Shown here piece by piece: positions 46,417 to 55,890 of a stretch of 64,000 nt of DNA. Position 1 is the stretch's first letter; each line of letters opens with the position of its first letter. Position numbers and translations under genes: made by a program. Source of the DNA: Labrenzia sp. R4_2. Its GTDB lineage: Bacteria; Pseudomonadota; Alphaproteobacteria; Rhizobiales; Stappiaceae. The stretch lies in the NCBI RefSeq assembly GCF_017743865.1, contig NZ_JAGHRJ010000006.1:248001-312000 (forward strand), written 5' to 3'. The notes under the pieces were generated by a model. That model saw only the letters and a program-made list of their open reading frames with translations, made no database searches and was not told the DNA's origin.

Positions 46417-47130
46417 ATGCGTCCGTCAAAACGCGCTGCCGATGAACTTCGTGCCGTCACGCTGGAGCGTGGCGTATCCAAACATGCCGAGGGCTCGTGC
46501 CTGGTGAAGTTCGGCGATACGCATGTCCTGTGCACCGCAAGCCTGGAAGAGCGCGTCCCGCCGTGGCTGCGCGGCCAGAACAAGGGCTGGGTCACCGCCG
46601 AATATGGCATGTTGCCACGTGCCACCGGCAGCCGGATGCGCCGTGAGGCAAGCGCTGGCAAACAATCCGGCCGCACACAGGAAATCCAGCGCCTGATTGG
46701 CCGCTCCCTGCGTGCCGTTGTGGATCTGCAGGCGCTGGGCGAAGTCCAGATTTCCGTCGACTGCGACGTGATCCAGGCTGATGGCGGCACGCGAACCGCT
46801 GCTATCACCGGGGCCTGGGTGGCTTTGCGGGACTGTGTCGAATGGATGAAAGCCCGGGACATGGTGTCCGGGGAGGTGTTGACCGACCACATTGCGGCGA
46901 TTTCCTGCGGGATTTACGAAAACACACCGGTTCTTGATCTGGACTACGATGAAGACAGCACGGCCGAGACTGACGCCAATTTCGTCATGACCGGATCTGG
47001 CGGCATCGTGGAGATCCAGGGTACGGCAGAAGGCAAGCCGTTCTCCGAGGACGAGTTCGGTCAGCTGATGAACCTTGCAAAGGCGGGTATCACACGCTTG
47101 GTCGACCTTCAGAAAATGGCAATCCTGTAA
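46417..47130 (+). CDS. rph: Ribonuclease PH
   Basis: A 237-aa phosphorolytic 3'-5' exoribonuclease that trims tRNA 3' ends. Conserved blocks are '[19 protein letters not shown]', '[14 protein letters not shown]' and '[24 protein letters not shown]'-type, with the Asp-rich '[18 protein letters not shown]' as active site. GGGAGAG precedes the ATG. rdgB follows after 13 bases, then hemW. Confidence 0.96.
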   Translation: MRPSKRAADELRAVTLERGVSKHAEGSCLVKFGDTHVLCTASLEERVPPWLRGQNKGWVTAEYGMLPRATGSRMRREASAGKQSGRTQEIQRLIGRSLRAVVDLQALGEVQISVDCDVIQADGGTRTAAITGAWVALRDCVEWMKARDMVSGEVLTDHIAAISCGIYENTPVLDLDYDEDSTAETDANFVMTGSGGIVEIQGTAEGKPFSEDEFGQLMNLAKAGITRLVDLQKMAIL

Positions 47131-47143
47131 GGACGTGACCACC

Positions 47144-47782
47144 ATGAGCCACCGCAAACTGGAACCGGGAAAGCTGGTTGTTGCCAGCCACAACAAGGGC
47201 AAGCTGCGCGAGATCAATGAGCTCCTGCAGCCCTACGGGTTTGAGGTGGTCTCTGCGGGGGATCTGGGCCTTCCTGAGCCGGAAGAGACCGGAACAACGT
47301 TTGAAGCGAATGCCGAAATCAAGGCTGTGGCGTCCGCAACGGCAGCCAATCTGCCGGCCTTGGCCGATGACAGCGGCTTTTGTGTTGCCGAGCTGAATGG
47401 AGATCCCGGTATTTATTCCGCGCGCTGGGCGGGGCCCGACAAGGACTTCGCCATGGCCATGCGCACCGTGGAAGAAAAACTCCAGTCGGCCGGAGCAACG
47501 ACACCGGAGCGCCGCCGCGGCTCGTTTGTCGCAGTGCTTTGCTTGGCCTGGCCGGATGGGCACAAAGAGTTCTTCCGAGGTGAGGTGGAAGGCCAAATCG
47601 TCTGGCCGCCGCGCGGTACTCAAGGTTTTGGCTACGATCCGGTGTTTCAGCCGGACGGACATGAGCGCACCTTCGGCGAGATGACGTCGGAGGAAAAACA
47701 CGGCTGGGGTCCGGATACACCTGCCTTGTCGCACCGCTCGCGCGCCTTCGAGCTCTTCGCTAAGGCCTGTTTGAAGGGATAA
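47144..47782 (+). CDS. rdgB: XTP/dITP pyrophosphatase (RdgB/HAM1)
   Basis: A 212-aa Ham1-like enzyme that removes inosine and xanthosine triphosphates. The substrate loop is '[13 protein letters not shown]'; catalytic '[24 protein letters not shown]', '[12 protein letters not shown]' and '[20 protein letters not shown]' are all present. Start 47144 falls after the rph stop; an upstream start at 47075 would overlap rph. It belongs to the rph-rdgB-hemW run. Confidence 0.95.
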   Translation: MSHRKLEPGKLVVASHNKGKLREINELLQPYGFEVVSAGDLGLPEPEETGTTFEANAEIKAVASATAANLPALADDSGFCVAELNGDPGIYSARWAGPDKDFAMAMRTVEEKLQSAGATTPERRRGSFVAVLCLAWPDGHKEFFRGEVEGQIVWPPRGTQGFGYDPVFQPDGHERTFGEMTSEEKHGWGPDTPALSHRSRAFELFAKACLKG

Positions 47783-47787
47783 TCGAC

Positions 47788-48951
47788 GTGGCACCGATCC
47801 AGGCGTCCGATGCGGGATTCGGCATTTATGTGCATTGGCCGTTTTGTGCGGCTAAATGCCCGTATTGTGATTTCAATTCGCATGTGCGCCACCAGCCTGT
47901 CGATCAAGCCCGCTTTGCGGCCGCATTCGAGCGTGAATTGAGCCATTTCGCCGAGATGACACAAGGCAAGGTGGTCCAGTCGGTATTTTTGGGTGGCGGG
48001 ACCCCGTCCCTTATGGAGCCGGCGACGGTCGAACGTGTCTTGACCGCAATTTCAGACCGTTGGTCACTGGACTCGAATGTTGAAATTTCTCTGGAAGCCA
48101 ATCCGACCTCGGTGGAGGCAGAACGGTTTAAGGGATACCGGGCAGCTGGCGTGAACCGCGTCTCGTTGGGCGTTCAGTCGCTTCATGATGAAGACCTGAA
48201 ACTGCTTGGCCGCTTGCACGACGCCGCAACGGCCCGCCGGGCGATTGAAACGGCCCGGGCGACTTTCCCGCGTTTGTCCTTTGATCTGATCTATGCCCGG
48301 CCCAATCAGACCTTGACGCAGTGGGAAGCTGAGCTGAAGGACGCCATTGCTCTCGCGGCGGATCACCTGTCGCTCTACCAGCTGACGATCGAGGAAGGCA
48401 CACCCTTCTACACGCTCTATCACGCTGGCAAGCTGACCATGCCGGATCAGGATTTGGGCGCAGAGTTTTATGATTTGACGCAGAAGGTTACGGAAGCTGA
48501 AGGCTTGCCGGCCTATGAAGTGTCCAACCACGCCAAGCCCGGCGCCGAATGCCGTCACAATCTCGTTTATTGGCGTTATGGCGATTATGTCGGCGTTGGT
48601 CCGGGCGCCCATGGCCGTTTATCCGTCGGAGTGAACCGGATGGCGACCTCCGTCGAGCGCCACCCTGAAACCTGGCTGGAGGCTGTTGAGCAGAACGGCC
48701 ACGGCATGATCGAGTTCTCCGGCCTTAACGAAGAAGAGCAGGGTGACGAATTCCTGCTGATGGGACTGCGATTGACCGAAGGGATTGATCTGAAACGCTA
48801 TGAGGCGTTTGCGCATCGTTCCGTCGATCCCAAGCGTTTAAACGACCTTCTGGAACACGGAATGGTGGAAGAACTCGGGGAAAACCGGGTTCGTGCAACG
48901 CGGGAAGGATTTTTTGTTCTGGACGCTGTGGTCGCGGATTTGGCTGCATAA
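47788..48951 (+). CDS. hemW: HemW, radical SAM haem chaperone
   Basis: A 387-aa radical SAM protein. The cluster motif C-x3-C-x2-C is 'CAAKCPYCDF'. 'GGGTPS' and 'GVNRVSLGVQS' are SAM contacts. 'RHNLVYWRYGDYVGVGPGAH' is the HemW signature (H-N-x-x-Y-W) used in haem binding and separates it from the coproporphyrinogen dehydrogenase HemN. The start is GTG, five bases after rdgB, with GAAGGGA upstream. HemW is thought to insert haem into respiratory proteins. Confidence 0.94.
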   Translation: MAPIQASDAGFGIYVHWPFCAAKCPYCDFNSHVRHQPVDQARFAAAFERELSHFAEMTQGKVVQSVFLGGGTPSLMEPATVERVLTAISDRWSLDSNVEISLEANPTSVEAERFKGYRAAGVNRVSLGVQSLHDEDLKLLGRLHDAATARRAIETARATFPRLSFDLIYARPNQTLTQWEAELKDAIALAADHLSLYQLTIEEGTPFYTLYHAGKLTMPDQDLGAEFYDLTQKVTEAEGLPAYEVSNHAKPGAECRHNLVYWRYGDYVGVGPGAHGRLSVGVNRMATSVERHPETWLEAVEQNGHGMIEFSGLNEEEQGDEFLLMGLRLTEGIDLKRYEAFAHRSVDPKRLNDLLEHGMVEELGENRVRATREGFFVLDAVVADLAA

Positions 48952-49161
48952 CCTGATTTTCTTGAGCGCTTTAATACATTTATCACTTTGATTTAAATAG
49001 CTAACTTTCTTAATCACTGGGTAACTGCTTTGGCGGCAAAATAATTCGTTCGCCGAAAAAAGATCTAGAATGACCGGGTCCCTACCAATTACCAGTATTG
49101 CCGGGGCCAAGTGGCGTGGCTATCCTGCTGCAATGCAACAGGTGGTGCAGGAACAACCGTC

Positions 49162-50781
49162 ATGTATTCCGAGTTCATAAAAACGGCGGGTAGCAACTAC
49201 CTGAACAAAGGAGATGCCCCTTTGCCTTTTTATCATCTTTACGAGCTGAACCATGCGGCCATGGCGCCTCTGCGCGCAATGGCTGACATGACCAAGCTGT
49301 ATTTTCAAAATCCTCTGAACCCGATGACTCACACCAGCATGGGCCGGCAAATTGCCGCCAGCTGTGAGGTTCTGGAACGCACAACACGGCGCTATGGCAA
49401 GCCGGAGTTCGGCATTGACGACACGGTTGTCGGCGGTGTCCGGGTCCCTGTGCGGGAAACCGCGGTGTGGAGCCGGCCGTTCTGTGATCTGATCCGTTTT
49501 GAGCGCGGCGTCACCACACAGCGCAATGACCCGAAAATACTCATCGTTGCGCCGATGTCCGGACACTACGCGACACTGCTCCGTGGCACTGTCGAAGCGT
49601 TGCTGCCAAACGCCGATGTTTACATCACGGACTGGATCGACGCGCGGATGGTTCCTATCCAGGACGGCAAATTCGATCTGGACGACTACATCGATTACAT
49701 CATTTCGATGCTGCACTTCCTCGGCCCGGACGCTCATGTGCTGGGCGTTTGCCAGCCATCCGTTCCGGTTCTGGCCGCCGTTGCCGTGATGGAAGACCGG
49801 GACGACCCTTATGTTCCGTCCACAATGACCTTGATGGGTGGACCGATTGACACCCGCGTTGCGCCGACCGCTGTGAATGACCTCGCCGTTTCCAAGGGAA
49901 TCGACTGGTTCAAGAACAACGTCATCATGAAGGTGCCCTTCCCGCATCCGGGTTTCATGCGCGATGTCTATCCGGGCTTTCTGCAGTTGTCCGGCTTCAT
50001 GAGCATGAACCTCGACCGGCATGTGACTGCGCATAAGGACTTCTTCCAGCACCTTGTGGAAGGTGACGGCGACAGCGCGGAAAAACACCGCGAGTTCTAT
50101 GACGAATATCTCGCAGTCATGGATTTGACGGCCGAATTCTACCTTCAGACGGTCGAAACGGTCTTCATCGACCATTCGCTGCCCCAAGGCACGATGATGC
50201 ACAATGGGCGCTTGGTGGATTGCACCAAGATCACGCGTACGGCTCTTCTCACAGTCGAAGGTGAAAAGGACGACATCACAGGCCGGGGTCAGACAAAGGC
50301 CGCGCATGCGCTCTGCACCAACCTTGCAGACGACATGAAGGCGCACTACGAGCAGCCGAATGTCGGCCACTATGGTGTCTTCAACGGATCCCGTTGGCGG
50401 GCAGAAATCGCACCGCGTGTGATGGACTTCATACGTTCGAACCGGGCGGATATGCGCGGCAAGAAATCGGCACCTGCAGCGTCAAAACCGGCTGCTGCAC
50501 CTGCCAAAGCTGCGTCTGCGGCCGCGCCGTCCAAGGCACCACTGGAAAAAATCCTGTTGGCCAAGCCGAAGGGTGTCGCTGACGATTTGACGGCGATCAG
50601 CGGTGTCGGCCCCAAACTGCAAGCAGCGCTCAACGAGGCAGGCATCTTCCATTACTGGCAGATCGCTTCGCTGACTGATGAGCAGATTGAAGCGCTTGAT
50701 TCCAAACTGGATTTCCGTGGCCGTATGGCGCGTGATAATTGGATCGAGCAGGCGCGTCAGTTGTCTGAAACGGTAAGCTGA
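49162..50781 (+). CDS. Polyhydroxyalkanoate depolymerase-like hydrolase with C-terminal helix-hairpin-helix domain
   Basis: A 539-aa protein. Residues 1 to about 425 match the intracellular PHB depolymerase family: an N-terminal 'FYHLYELNHAAMAPLRAMADMTK', then 'ILIVAPMSGHYATLLRGTVEALLP', and nucleophile Cys197 in 'LGVCQPSVPV', where Cys replaces the usual Ser. The final His lies in the 'PNVGHYGVF' block. An Ala/Lys/Pro-rich linker of about 40 residues follows. The last 65 (about 474-535, 'LTAISGVGPKLQAALNEAGI') form a helix-hairpin-helix domain like the tails of alphaproteobacterial NuoE. The ATG at 49162 follows AGGA; 49111 is rejected. It should release 3-hydroxybutyrate from storage granules; the HhH role is unknown. 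Confidence 0.85.
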   Translation: MYSEFIKTAGSNYLNKGDAPLPFYHLYELNHAAMAPLRAMADMTKLYFQNPLNPMTHTSMGRQIAASCEVLERTTRRYGKPEFGIDDTVVGGVRVPVRETAVWSRPFCDLIRFERGVTTQRNDPKILIVAPMSGHYATLLRGTVEALLPNADVYITDWIDARMVPIQDGKFDLDDYIDYIISMLHFLGPDAHVLGVCQPSVPVLAAVAVMEDRDDPYVPSTMTLMGGPIDTRVAPTAVNDLAVSKGIDWFKNNVIMKVPFPHPGFMRDVYPGFLQLSGFMSMNLDRHVTAHKDFFQHLVEGDGDSAEKHREFYDEYLAVMDLTAEFYLQTVETVFIDHSLPQGTMMHNGRLVDCTKITRTALLTVEGEKDDITGRGQTKAAHALCTNLADDMKAHYEQPNVGHYGVFNGSRWRAEIAPRVMDFIRSNRADMRGKKSAPAASKPAAAPAKAASAAAPSKAPLEKILLAKPKGVADDLTAISGVGPKLQAALNEAGIFHYWQIASLTDEQIEALDSKLDFRGRMARDNWIEQARQLSETVS

Positions 50782-50814
50782 CGTAATAATCCGCGCTCGC
50801 TTTTTCGAGATTGA

Positions 50815-50840
50815 AATCCCCGCCGGAAACGGCGGGGATT
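50815..50840 (+). terminator. Terminator of the PHA depolymerase gene
   Basis: AATCCCCGCC (50815-50824) pairs perfectly with GGCGGGGATT (50831-50840) around six bases. TTGTTGTTT follows. Confidence 0.85.
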
Positions 50841-50945
50841 TTGTTGTTTGGGGCGCGGGAACGCCTGAATCCGGATCACAAATCCTTGAAGCGCGCTGCG
50901 TCAATCCCCACCTCAAGGTCGTGGATGTCTTTAATGGATAGGACA

Positions 50946-51371
50946 ATGACGACGACCATAAGCTGCATGATTAAACCTGCCTGGACGCCGATGACCATTG
51001 GTCTGATGGTGCTTGGGTTCGTGGTGTTCTGGCCGCTGGGCCTCGCCATGTTGGCCTACATTTTGTGGGGCGACAGATTTGAGGGAATGGCGCGTGACGC
51101 GCGGGATCAATGGCGTGGAAGTCCGCTGAAAGGAGCATTTGAAAACATGAACAAGCCTTCTTACAGCCGGACCGGCAATGTTGCGTTCGATGAGTATCGC
51201 GAGCGTGAACTGAAACGTCTTGAGGAAGAGCGGGCGAAGATCGACGCCATGCGCAACGAATTCGATGAGTTCCTGACTGAGTTGCGCCGTGCGCGTGATC
51301 AGGAAGAGTTCGATCGCTTCATGGCCAATCGTTGCCGTCCTAACACCGGGCCGGAAGCAAACCCGGCCTAA
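50946..51371 (+). CDS. DUF2852 membrane protein
   Basis: A 141-aa protein with one to two N-terminal membrane helices ('TIGLMVLGFVVFWPLGLAMLAYILWGD') followed by a charged soluble tail. The tail has a predicted coiled coil, 'YRERELKRLEEERAKIDAMRNEF', and 'DQEEFDRFM'. This is the DUF2852 layout. The start at 50946 has AGGA close by; 50925 and 50934 are alternatives. It may assemble or tether something at the membrane, but no function is known. Confidence 0.78.
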   Translation: MTTTISCMIKPAWTPMTIGLMVLGFVVFWPLGLAMLAYILWGDRFEGMARDARDQWRGSPLKGAFENMNKPSYSRTGNVAFDEYRERELKRLEEERAKIDAMRNEFDEFLTELRRARDQEEFDRFMANRCRPNTGPEANPA

Positions 51372-51420
51372 GTCTGATACCTCCTCCCAGAGCCGCCTTA
51401 TCCCCGGGCGGTCAGACCGA

Positions 51421-51448
51421 AAGCGGCGCCCTGAAAAGCGCCGCTTTC
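51421..51448 (+). terminator. Terminator after the DUF2852 gene
   Basis: AAAGCGGCGC (51421-51430) pairs perfectly with GCGCCGCTTT (51439-51448) around eight bases, about 50 bases after the DUF2852 stop. Confidence 0.7.
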
Positions 51449-51491
51449 GTCCGTTTAAACGACCGGCTTTCTCGCCTAATATTCACCCACA

Positions 51492-52253
51492 ATGATTCGA
51501 CTAAAAGCCTTGGGGACCAAGCTGCGCGCCCGAAAACCGGCACTGCCGGACCACATCGAAATAGACACTGGTGACGCGCCGGTGCGCATACGTCTGCGCG
51601 CTAATCCAAGAGCGCAGCGCTATCTCTTGCGCTTGCCGGCGGACCATTCCGGACCAGTTCTGACGGTGCCGAAAGGTGGTGATTTACAAAGGGCCGAGCG
51701 GTTTGCCCGCCAGCATATCGATTGGCTCCTTGAGCGGCTTGAAGGTCGGCCGGACCACGTTGCGCTGCGTCCTGGCGATCTCGTGCCGCTGCGGGGTAAA
51801 GAGCATTTGATCGTCCCGACCGGTCAGCTTCGAGGTCTGGTCTCTACTGGACAGGCGGTGTGCGGCACCCCGGCACTGCTCGTGCCCGGTGCTGAGGAGC
51901 ACGCGCCGAGGAAGGTGACCACCTGGTTGAAGGGGCAGGCGAAGGCTGACTTAACGGAACGCGCCGAAGATCATGCGGCAAAGATCGGCAAGAGGATTGC
52001 CGCGATCAGTGTTCGCGACACAAAGAGCCGCTGGGGTTCGTGCGCGTCCAATGGCCGATTGTCCTTCTCCTGGCGACTTATCCTGGCACCACCGGACATT
52101 CTGGATTATGTCGCAGCCCACGAGGTGGCGCATTTGAAGGAAATGAACCACTCGGACCGGTTTTGGCGCTTGTGCGAAGAGCTGGCTCCGCAAACACCTG
52201 AAGCCCGAGTCTGGCTCAAAGAACACGGGGTCCGGCTGCACGGCTACGGATGA
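51492..52253 (+). CDS. YgjP-like zinc metallopeptidase (M48-type fold)
   Basis: A 253-aa protein of the YgjP/DUF45 metallopeptidase family. The zinc motif is HEVAH in 'AAHEVAHLKEMNHSDRFW', with a Glu/His context following. 'DTKSRWGSCASNGRLSFSWRLILAPP' is the family block just before it. There is no signal peptide or membrane helix, so it is cytoplasmic. Substrates are unknown. It converges on the penicillin-binding protein gene 40 bases away. Confidence 0.88.
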   Translation: MIRLKALGTKLRARKPALPDHIEIDTGDAPVRIRLRANPRAQRYLLRLPADHSGPVLTVPKGGDLQRAERFARQHIDWLLERLEGRPDHVALRPGDLVPLRGKEHLIVPTGQLRGLVSTGQAVCGTPALLVPGAEEHAPRKVTTWLKGQAKADLTERAEDHAAKIGKRIAAISVRDTKSRWGSCASNGRLSFSWRLILAPPDILDYVAAHEVAHLKEMNHSDRFWRLCEELAPQTPEARVWLKEHGVRLHGYG

Positions 52254-52293
52254 GGCGCTGGACCATCGTGCGTTCAGGAAAATGCGCGCTGAT

Positions 52294-54621
52294 CTAACCA
52301 CCGCCGCCAAAGAGGTTGCGCAGCAGGTTGAGTGGTCCTTTCCGTTCACCTGCGTCACCAACACCAGCCGGAGGCACAGGGCCGCTGTCAGGTCCGGTGC
52401 TGGACGGTGGAGCCACCGGTCGTTTGGGCGCAGAAACGGTCGCAGGCAAACTCGGCACACCAGGTAAGTCAGCTACAGGACGGCCTGTGTGCGCGGAATC
52501 CATCACCGATTTCCACACTTCGGCTGCTATTTTGCCCCCAGATGCCTTCTTGGTTGGGGAATTGTCGTCATTGCCGAACCAGACGGCCGTCGTCATGTTG
52601 CCCGTGTAGCCAATGAACCATGCATCACGGAACGCCTGACTGGTGCCGGTCTTGCCGCCGGCCGGTCGGCCATCTTCCAGCCGGGCCTTCCGGCCGGTTC
52701 CGGTCAGAAGCGTTTCCGACATCATCAAGTTCATGTTGCCGACATCGCGCCGGTCAACCACGCGGCCTCGGCCATCGCCGGTTCGAGAGTATATCGTCTT
52801 GCCGTCCACGGTTTTGATCCGCCGGATGATGTGCGGCAGAACCCCGTAACCGCCGTTGGAAAACGGGACATAGGCGGCGGCTATTTCAAGGGGCGTGACT
52901 TCCGACGTGCCCAGTGAAAGGGACAGGTTAGTTTTCAAATCTGATGTGATCCCAAGACGCCGTGCCGTTGAGGCGACATTGCCCGCACCGACCTCATAAG
53001 CAAGCCGGGCGGCCACAGTGTTGAGGGACAGGCTCAAGGCGCGTGTCAGTGTCACAGGGCCATAATACTGTTTCGTATAGTTTTTCGGCGACCAACCGCC
53101 AATGGTGATCGGCTGATCCTGGCGGACGGTTTGCGGCGTCATGCCGTTTTCAAGAGCCGCAAGGTAAACAAACGGCTTGAACGCAGATCCCGGTTGACGT
53201 TTGGCATAGACGGCCCGGTTGAACTGGCTCTTGGAGTAATCGGCACCGCCAACCATCGCCTTGACCGCGCCGGCCGTATCCATCGTCACAATCGCGCCTT
53301 GCGACACGCCCAAGGCCTGCCGGTTTTCCGAGATGGCAGCGCGAAGTGCGGCTTCTGCAGCTTGCTGGATGTCAGGGTCGATCGTCGTGTCAACGATGAT
53401 GTCGCTGTCTATGGATCCGACAAAGTGCGGCAGGACGTCCATCACCCAGTCAGCGGCATAATTCTCACTGGCGGTTGTGTAGCGGCGGACGACCTTTGCT
53501 GGGGCAGCCAAAGCATTTTTGGCTTCATCTGAGGTGATGTATCCCTCTTCGTGCATCGCAGCGAGCACAAGCTGAGCCCGGTCTTCCGCAAGATCCGGAT
53601 TGACAGCGGGAGAAAAACGGGACGGCGCCTTCAACAGCCCCGCGATCGTGGCCGCCTCTGCAATTGTCATGAGCCGGGCGGATTTACCGAAATAGCGGCG
53701 CGCCGCGGCATCAACGCCGTAAGCGCCCGAACCAAGATAGACCCGGTTCAGATACATCTCCAGGATCTCGTCCTTGGAGTATTCGGCCTCAAGCCAGAAC
53801 GCGAGGACCAGCTCCTGGATTTTCCGTTTGATCGTCCGGTCCGGCTCCAGAAACAAGTTTTTGGCAAGCTGCTGTGTGAGCGTCGAACCGCCCTGCACCA
53901 GCCGGCCTGTCGTGATGTTTGTGACGAAGGCCCGGCCAAGGCCAATGGGGTCAATGCCGAAATGGGACCGGTAGCGGCGATCCTCAATCGCGATCACCGC
54001 ATTAGGCAAATAAGGTGGCAATTGTTCGAGACGGACAGCTTCGCCGCCTGTATCGCCTCTGTTTGCGATCAGCTGGCCGTTGGCAGCAACGATTTTTACG
54101 TTTGGCGGCCTTGCGGGAACCTGCCATTCGGATGTCGGCGGGAGGTAAGCGGCATAATAGCCAACAATACACACGACCGCGATGCCGGCCCAAATTCCAA
54201 GGACCGCGCTCCAGTAAAGTCCGCGTTTCAAGAGCCTGCCCAGAGCGGGCATGAACGACGAACGTGCTTTTCTTTTCTGGCTGCGGCGTTTGGCGCCGGA
54301 CCGGCCACCTCTGCCCTTCGAGTTTCCGGACCGCGATTTCGCACTGCCACGCTGGGAGGTGGACTTGGCAGACGAGGGTTTCTTTGACTTCGGGGTGCTG
54401 CCAGCTTTGGACTTGGGCTTCGATTTGGATGTGGTCTTGGCCTTCGTGCGCTTCTTGCCCGACGGGGCGCTCGGACGGTCATCCGGGCGCAGCCGCAGGT
54501 CCAGCAGACTGCTGCTGGATGCGCCGAAAGTCGGCTCGACCCGTGCCTGGCGTTTCGCCCGTGGCGCCATCAATTTCCGTCCCATACCAAGTTGCCGGAA
54601 ACTCCGGCTTTCCCCGGTCAT
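52294..54621 (-). CDS. Class A penicillin-binding protein (transglycosylase-transpeptidase)
   Basis: A 775-aa bifunctional cell-wall synthase. Residues about 45-120 are a Lys/Ser-rich cytoplasmic tail, then a membrane helix at about 133-158. The GT51 transglycosylase has 'AIEDRRYRSHFGIDPIG', 'GGSTLTQQLAKNLF' and 'KDEILEMYLNRVYLG'. The transpeptidase has Ser in 'RQPGSAFKPFVYL', an S-x-N 'SLN' and 'GKTGTSQ'. A Pro/Gly-rich C-terminus ends it. It extends glycan strands and cross-links peptides. An alternative start at 54570 ('MAPRAKRQ', GGGACGGA upstream) is possible. The exact class (PBP1a or 1c-like) is not fixed. Confidence 0.92.
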   Translation of the reverse strand: MTGESRSFRQLGMGRKLMAPRAKRQARVEPTFGASSSSLLDLRLRPDDRPSAPSGKKRTKAKTTSKSKPKSKAGSTPKSKKPSSAKSTSQRGSAKSRSGNSKGRGGRSGAKRRSQKRKARSSFMPALGRLLKRGLYWSAVLGIWAGIAVVCIVGYYAAYLPPTSEWQVPARPPNVKIVAANGQLIANRGDTGGEAVRLEQLPPYLPNAVIAIEDRRYRSHFGIDPIGLGRAFVTNITTGRLVQGGSTLTQQLAKNLFLEPDRTIKRKIQELVLAFWLEAEYSKDEILEMYLNRVYLGSGAYGVDAAARRYFGKSARLMTIAEAATIAGLLKAPSRFSPAVNPDLAEDRAQLVLAAMHEEGYITSDEAKNALAAPAKVVRRYTTASENYAADWVMDVLPHFVGSIDSDIIVDTTIDPDIQQAAEAALRAAISENRQALGVSQGAIVTMDTAGAVKAMVGGADYSKSQFNRAVYAKRQPGSAFKPFVYLAALENGMTPQTVRQDQPITIGGWSPKNYTKQYYGPVTLTRALSLSLNTVAARLAYEVGAGNVASTARRLGITSDLKTNLSLSLGTSEVTPLEIAAAYVPFSNGGYGVLPHIIRRIKTVDGKTIYSRTGDGRGRVVDRRDVGNMNLMMSETLLTGTGRKARLEDGRPAGGKTGTSQAFRDAWFIGYTGNMTTAVWFGNDDNSPTKKASGGKIAAEVWKSVMDSAHTGRPVADLPGVPSLPATVSAPKRPVAPPSSTGPDSGPVPPAGVGDAGERKGPLNLLRNLFGGGG

Positions 54622-54705
54622 GATTCTAGAATGCGGCGATTTAAGGGGGCGTTAAGCCTTTCGGAAATTGGGCTTCAGAATGGAGATTCGATCCACAACG
54701 GACGA

Positions 54706-55632
54706 TTAGCTGGCGTAGCGGCTCGCGTCGGCGCCATAGTAGTTTACATACCGCGTGTTCAGTTCTGAAACCGGCATCACGATCAACACGTCGGTCGTCC
54801 CGAACTGATGGTCAATCACCGCACCGTCGCCGACAAAGGCTCCCAGACGGAGATACCCTTTGATGAGCGGTGGCAGCGCCCGGAGCGCTTCTTTCTGGTT
54901 GATGTCGGCAGCGGGCCTGCGATTCATGTCCACAAAGCGGTTCTCAACGGCACGAACCCGCCACTCTTCCGGCGCAAGTGAATTGTGGTGCAAAAAACCC
55001 AGCTGATCGGCCATGGCGTCGGGGTTGGTCCCTTCAATGGATGCACAGCCCAGCATGACGTCGATCTTGTGCCGCAAAATGTAAGACCAAAGACCGTGCC
55101 AGAGCAGCTCGATGGTCTTCTTGTTCCGGTAAGGTTTCAGAACGCAGGACCGGCCAAGCTCCATGAACCGTTTGCCGGGATTGGCATCGATCAATGACTG
55201 GATGTCGTATTCTGCGGATGTGTAGAACCCGCCATGCCGGTCCGCAACATCCTGGCGCAAAACACGGTAGGTGCCGACGATTTCGGGCTTCAAACGGCCG
55301 AGCTTGTTTCGCTTGAGCGAGGCGTGATCCACGACTAGAAGATGGTCGCAATAGGCATCGAAAGGGTCGGCGTCGCGCCGTGTCGCCAAAGTCTGTGCGT
55401 CGGCGACCGCGGACATTTCTTCATAAAACACTTCATAGCGAAGGCGCTGGGCTTTTTTGACTTCCTTGAAATTGCGCGCCATGCGCACTTCGAGGGATCC
55501 GATACGTCCAAGGGTTTCGCCGGTTTTGACCGGCATCTGAACGGCCCCGTGCGGCACAGTTGGCAGCGGGCGCATCGCAGGCGTAAATTTCCGCACCAGT
55601 TTTCTAGGAGAAAATAGGTTCTGGCGCATCAT
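54706..55632 (-). CDS. olsB: L-ornithine N-alpha-acyltransferase (OlsB-like)
   Basis: A 308-aa GNAT-fold acyltransferase. The OlsB type links 3-hydroxyacyl-ACP to ornithine, the first step of ornithine-lipid synthesis. Family blocks are 'AQRLRYEVFYEEMSA', 'DAYCDHLLVVD', 'ELGRSCVLKPYRN' and 'MLGCASIEGTNPDA'. No olsA (second acyltransferase) is next to it in this window, so the pathway may be split. Ornithine lipids are phosphate-free membrane lipids made under phosphate limitation in this class. The start is ATG at 55632, or 55629. Confidence 0.88.
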   Translation of the reverse strand: MMRQNLFSPRKLVRKFTPAMRPLPTVPHGAVQMPVKTGETLGRIGSLEVRMARNFKEVKKAQRLRYEVFYEEMSAVADAQTLATRRDADPFDAYCDHLLVVDHASLKRNKLGRLKPEIVGTYRVLRQDVADRHGGFYTSAEYDIQSLIDANPGKRFMELGRSCVLKPYRNKKTIELLWHGLWSYILRHKIDVMLGCASIEGTNPDAMADQLGFLHHNSLAPEEWRVRAVENRFVDMNRRPAADINQKEALRALPPLIKGYLRLGAFVGDGAVIDHQFGTTDVLIVMPVSELNTRYVNYYGADASRYAS

Positions 55633-55890
55633 GGACGGTCCACCCTTCGTCTGTTTCTTGTCGAAAACCGGGCCGGATCATTGCATTGACCGCTTGGATC
55701 TCCGCCAGTCTTCCTATGCCGGCTCAGATTGCGAATCTGGGCTGGCTCTGGATTGACAAAGCCGTAGACCACACTTTTCCGACATCTGCATGACATTGGG
55801 TTGAGCCCGGCGTCTTTCAAGGCCAGCTTATATTACAAGATGGTCATTGGGAAATTTGCCGGCCGTGAACCGCTGGCGGGAGTGCGCCGG

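Noticed and set aside
48952..49161. Terminator after hemW
   Set aside because: A weak partial pairing (GGCG/CGCC) in an AT-rich stretch does not extend to a proper stem.
49120..50370. A 416-codon minus-strand frame inside the PHA hydrolase gene
   Set aside because: Shadow of a strong coding gene in GC-rich DNA, with no conserved motif.
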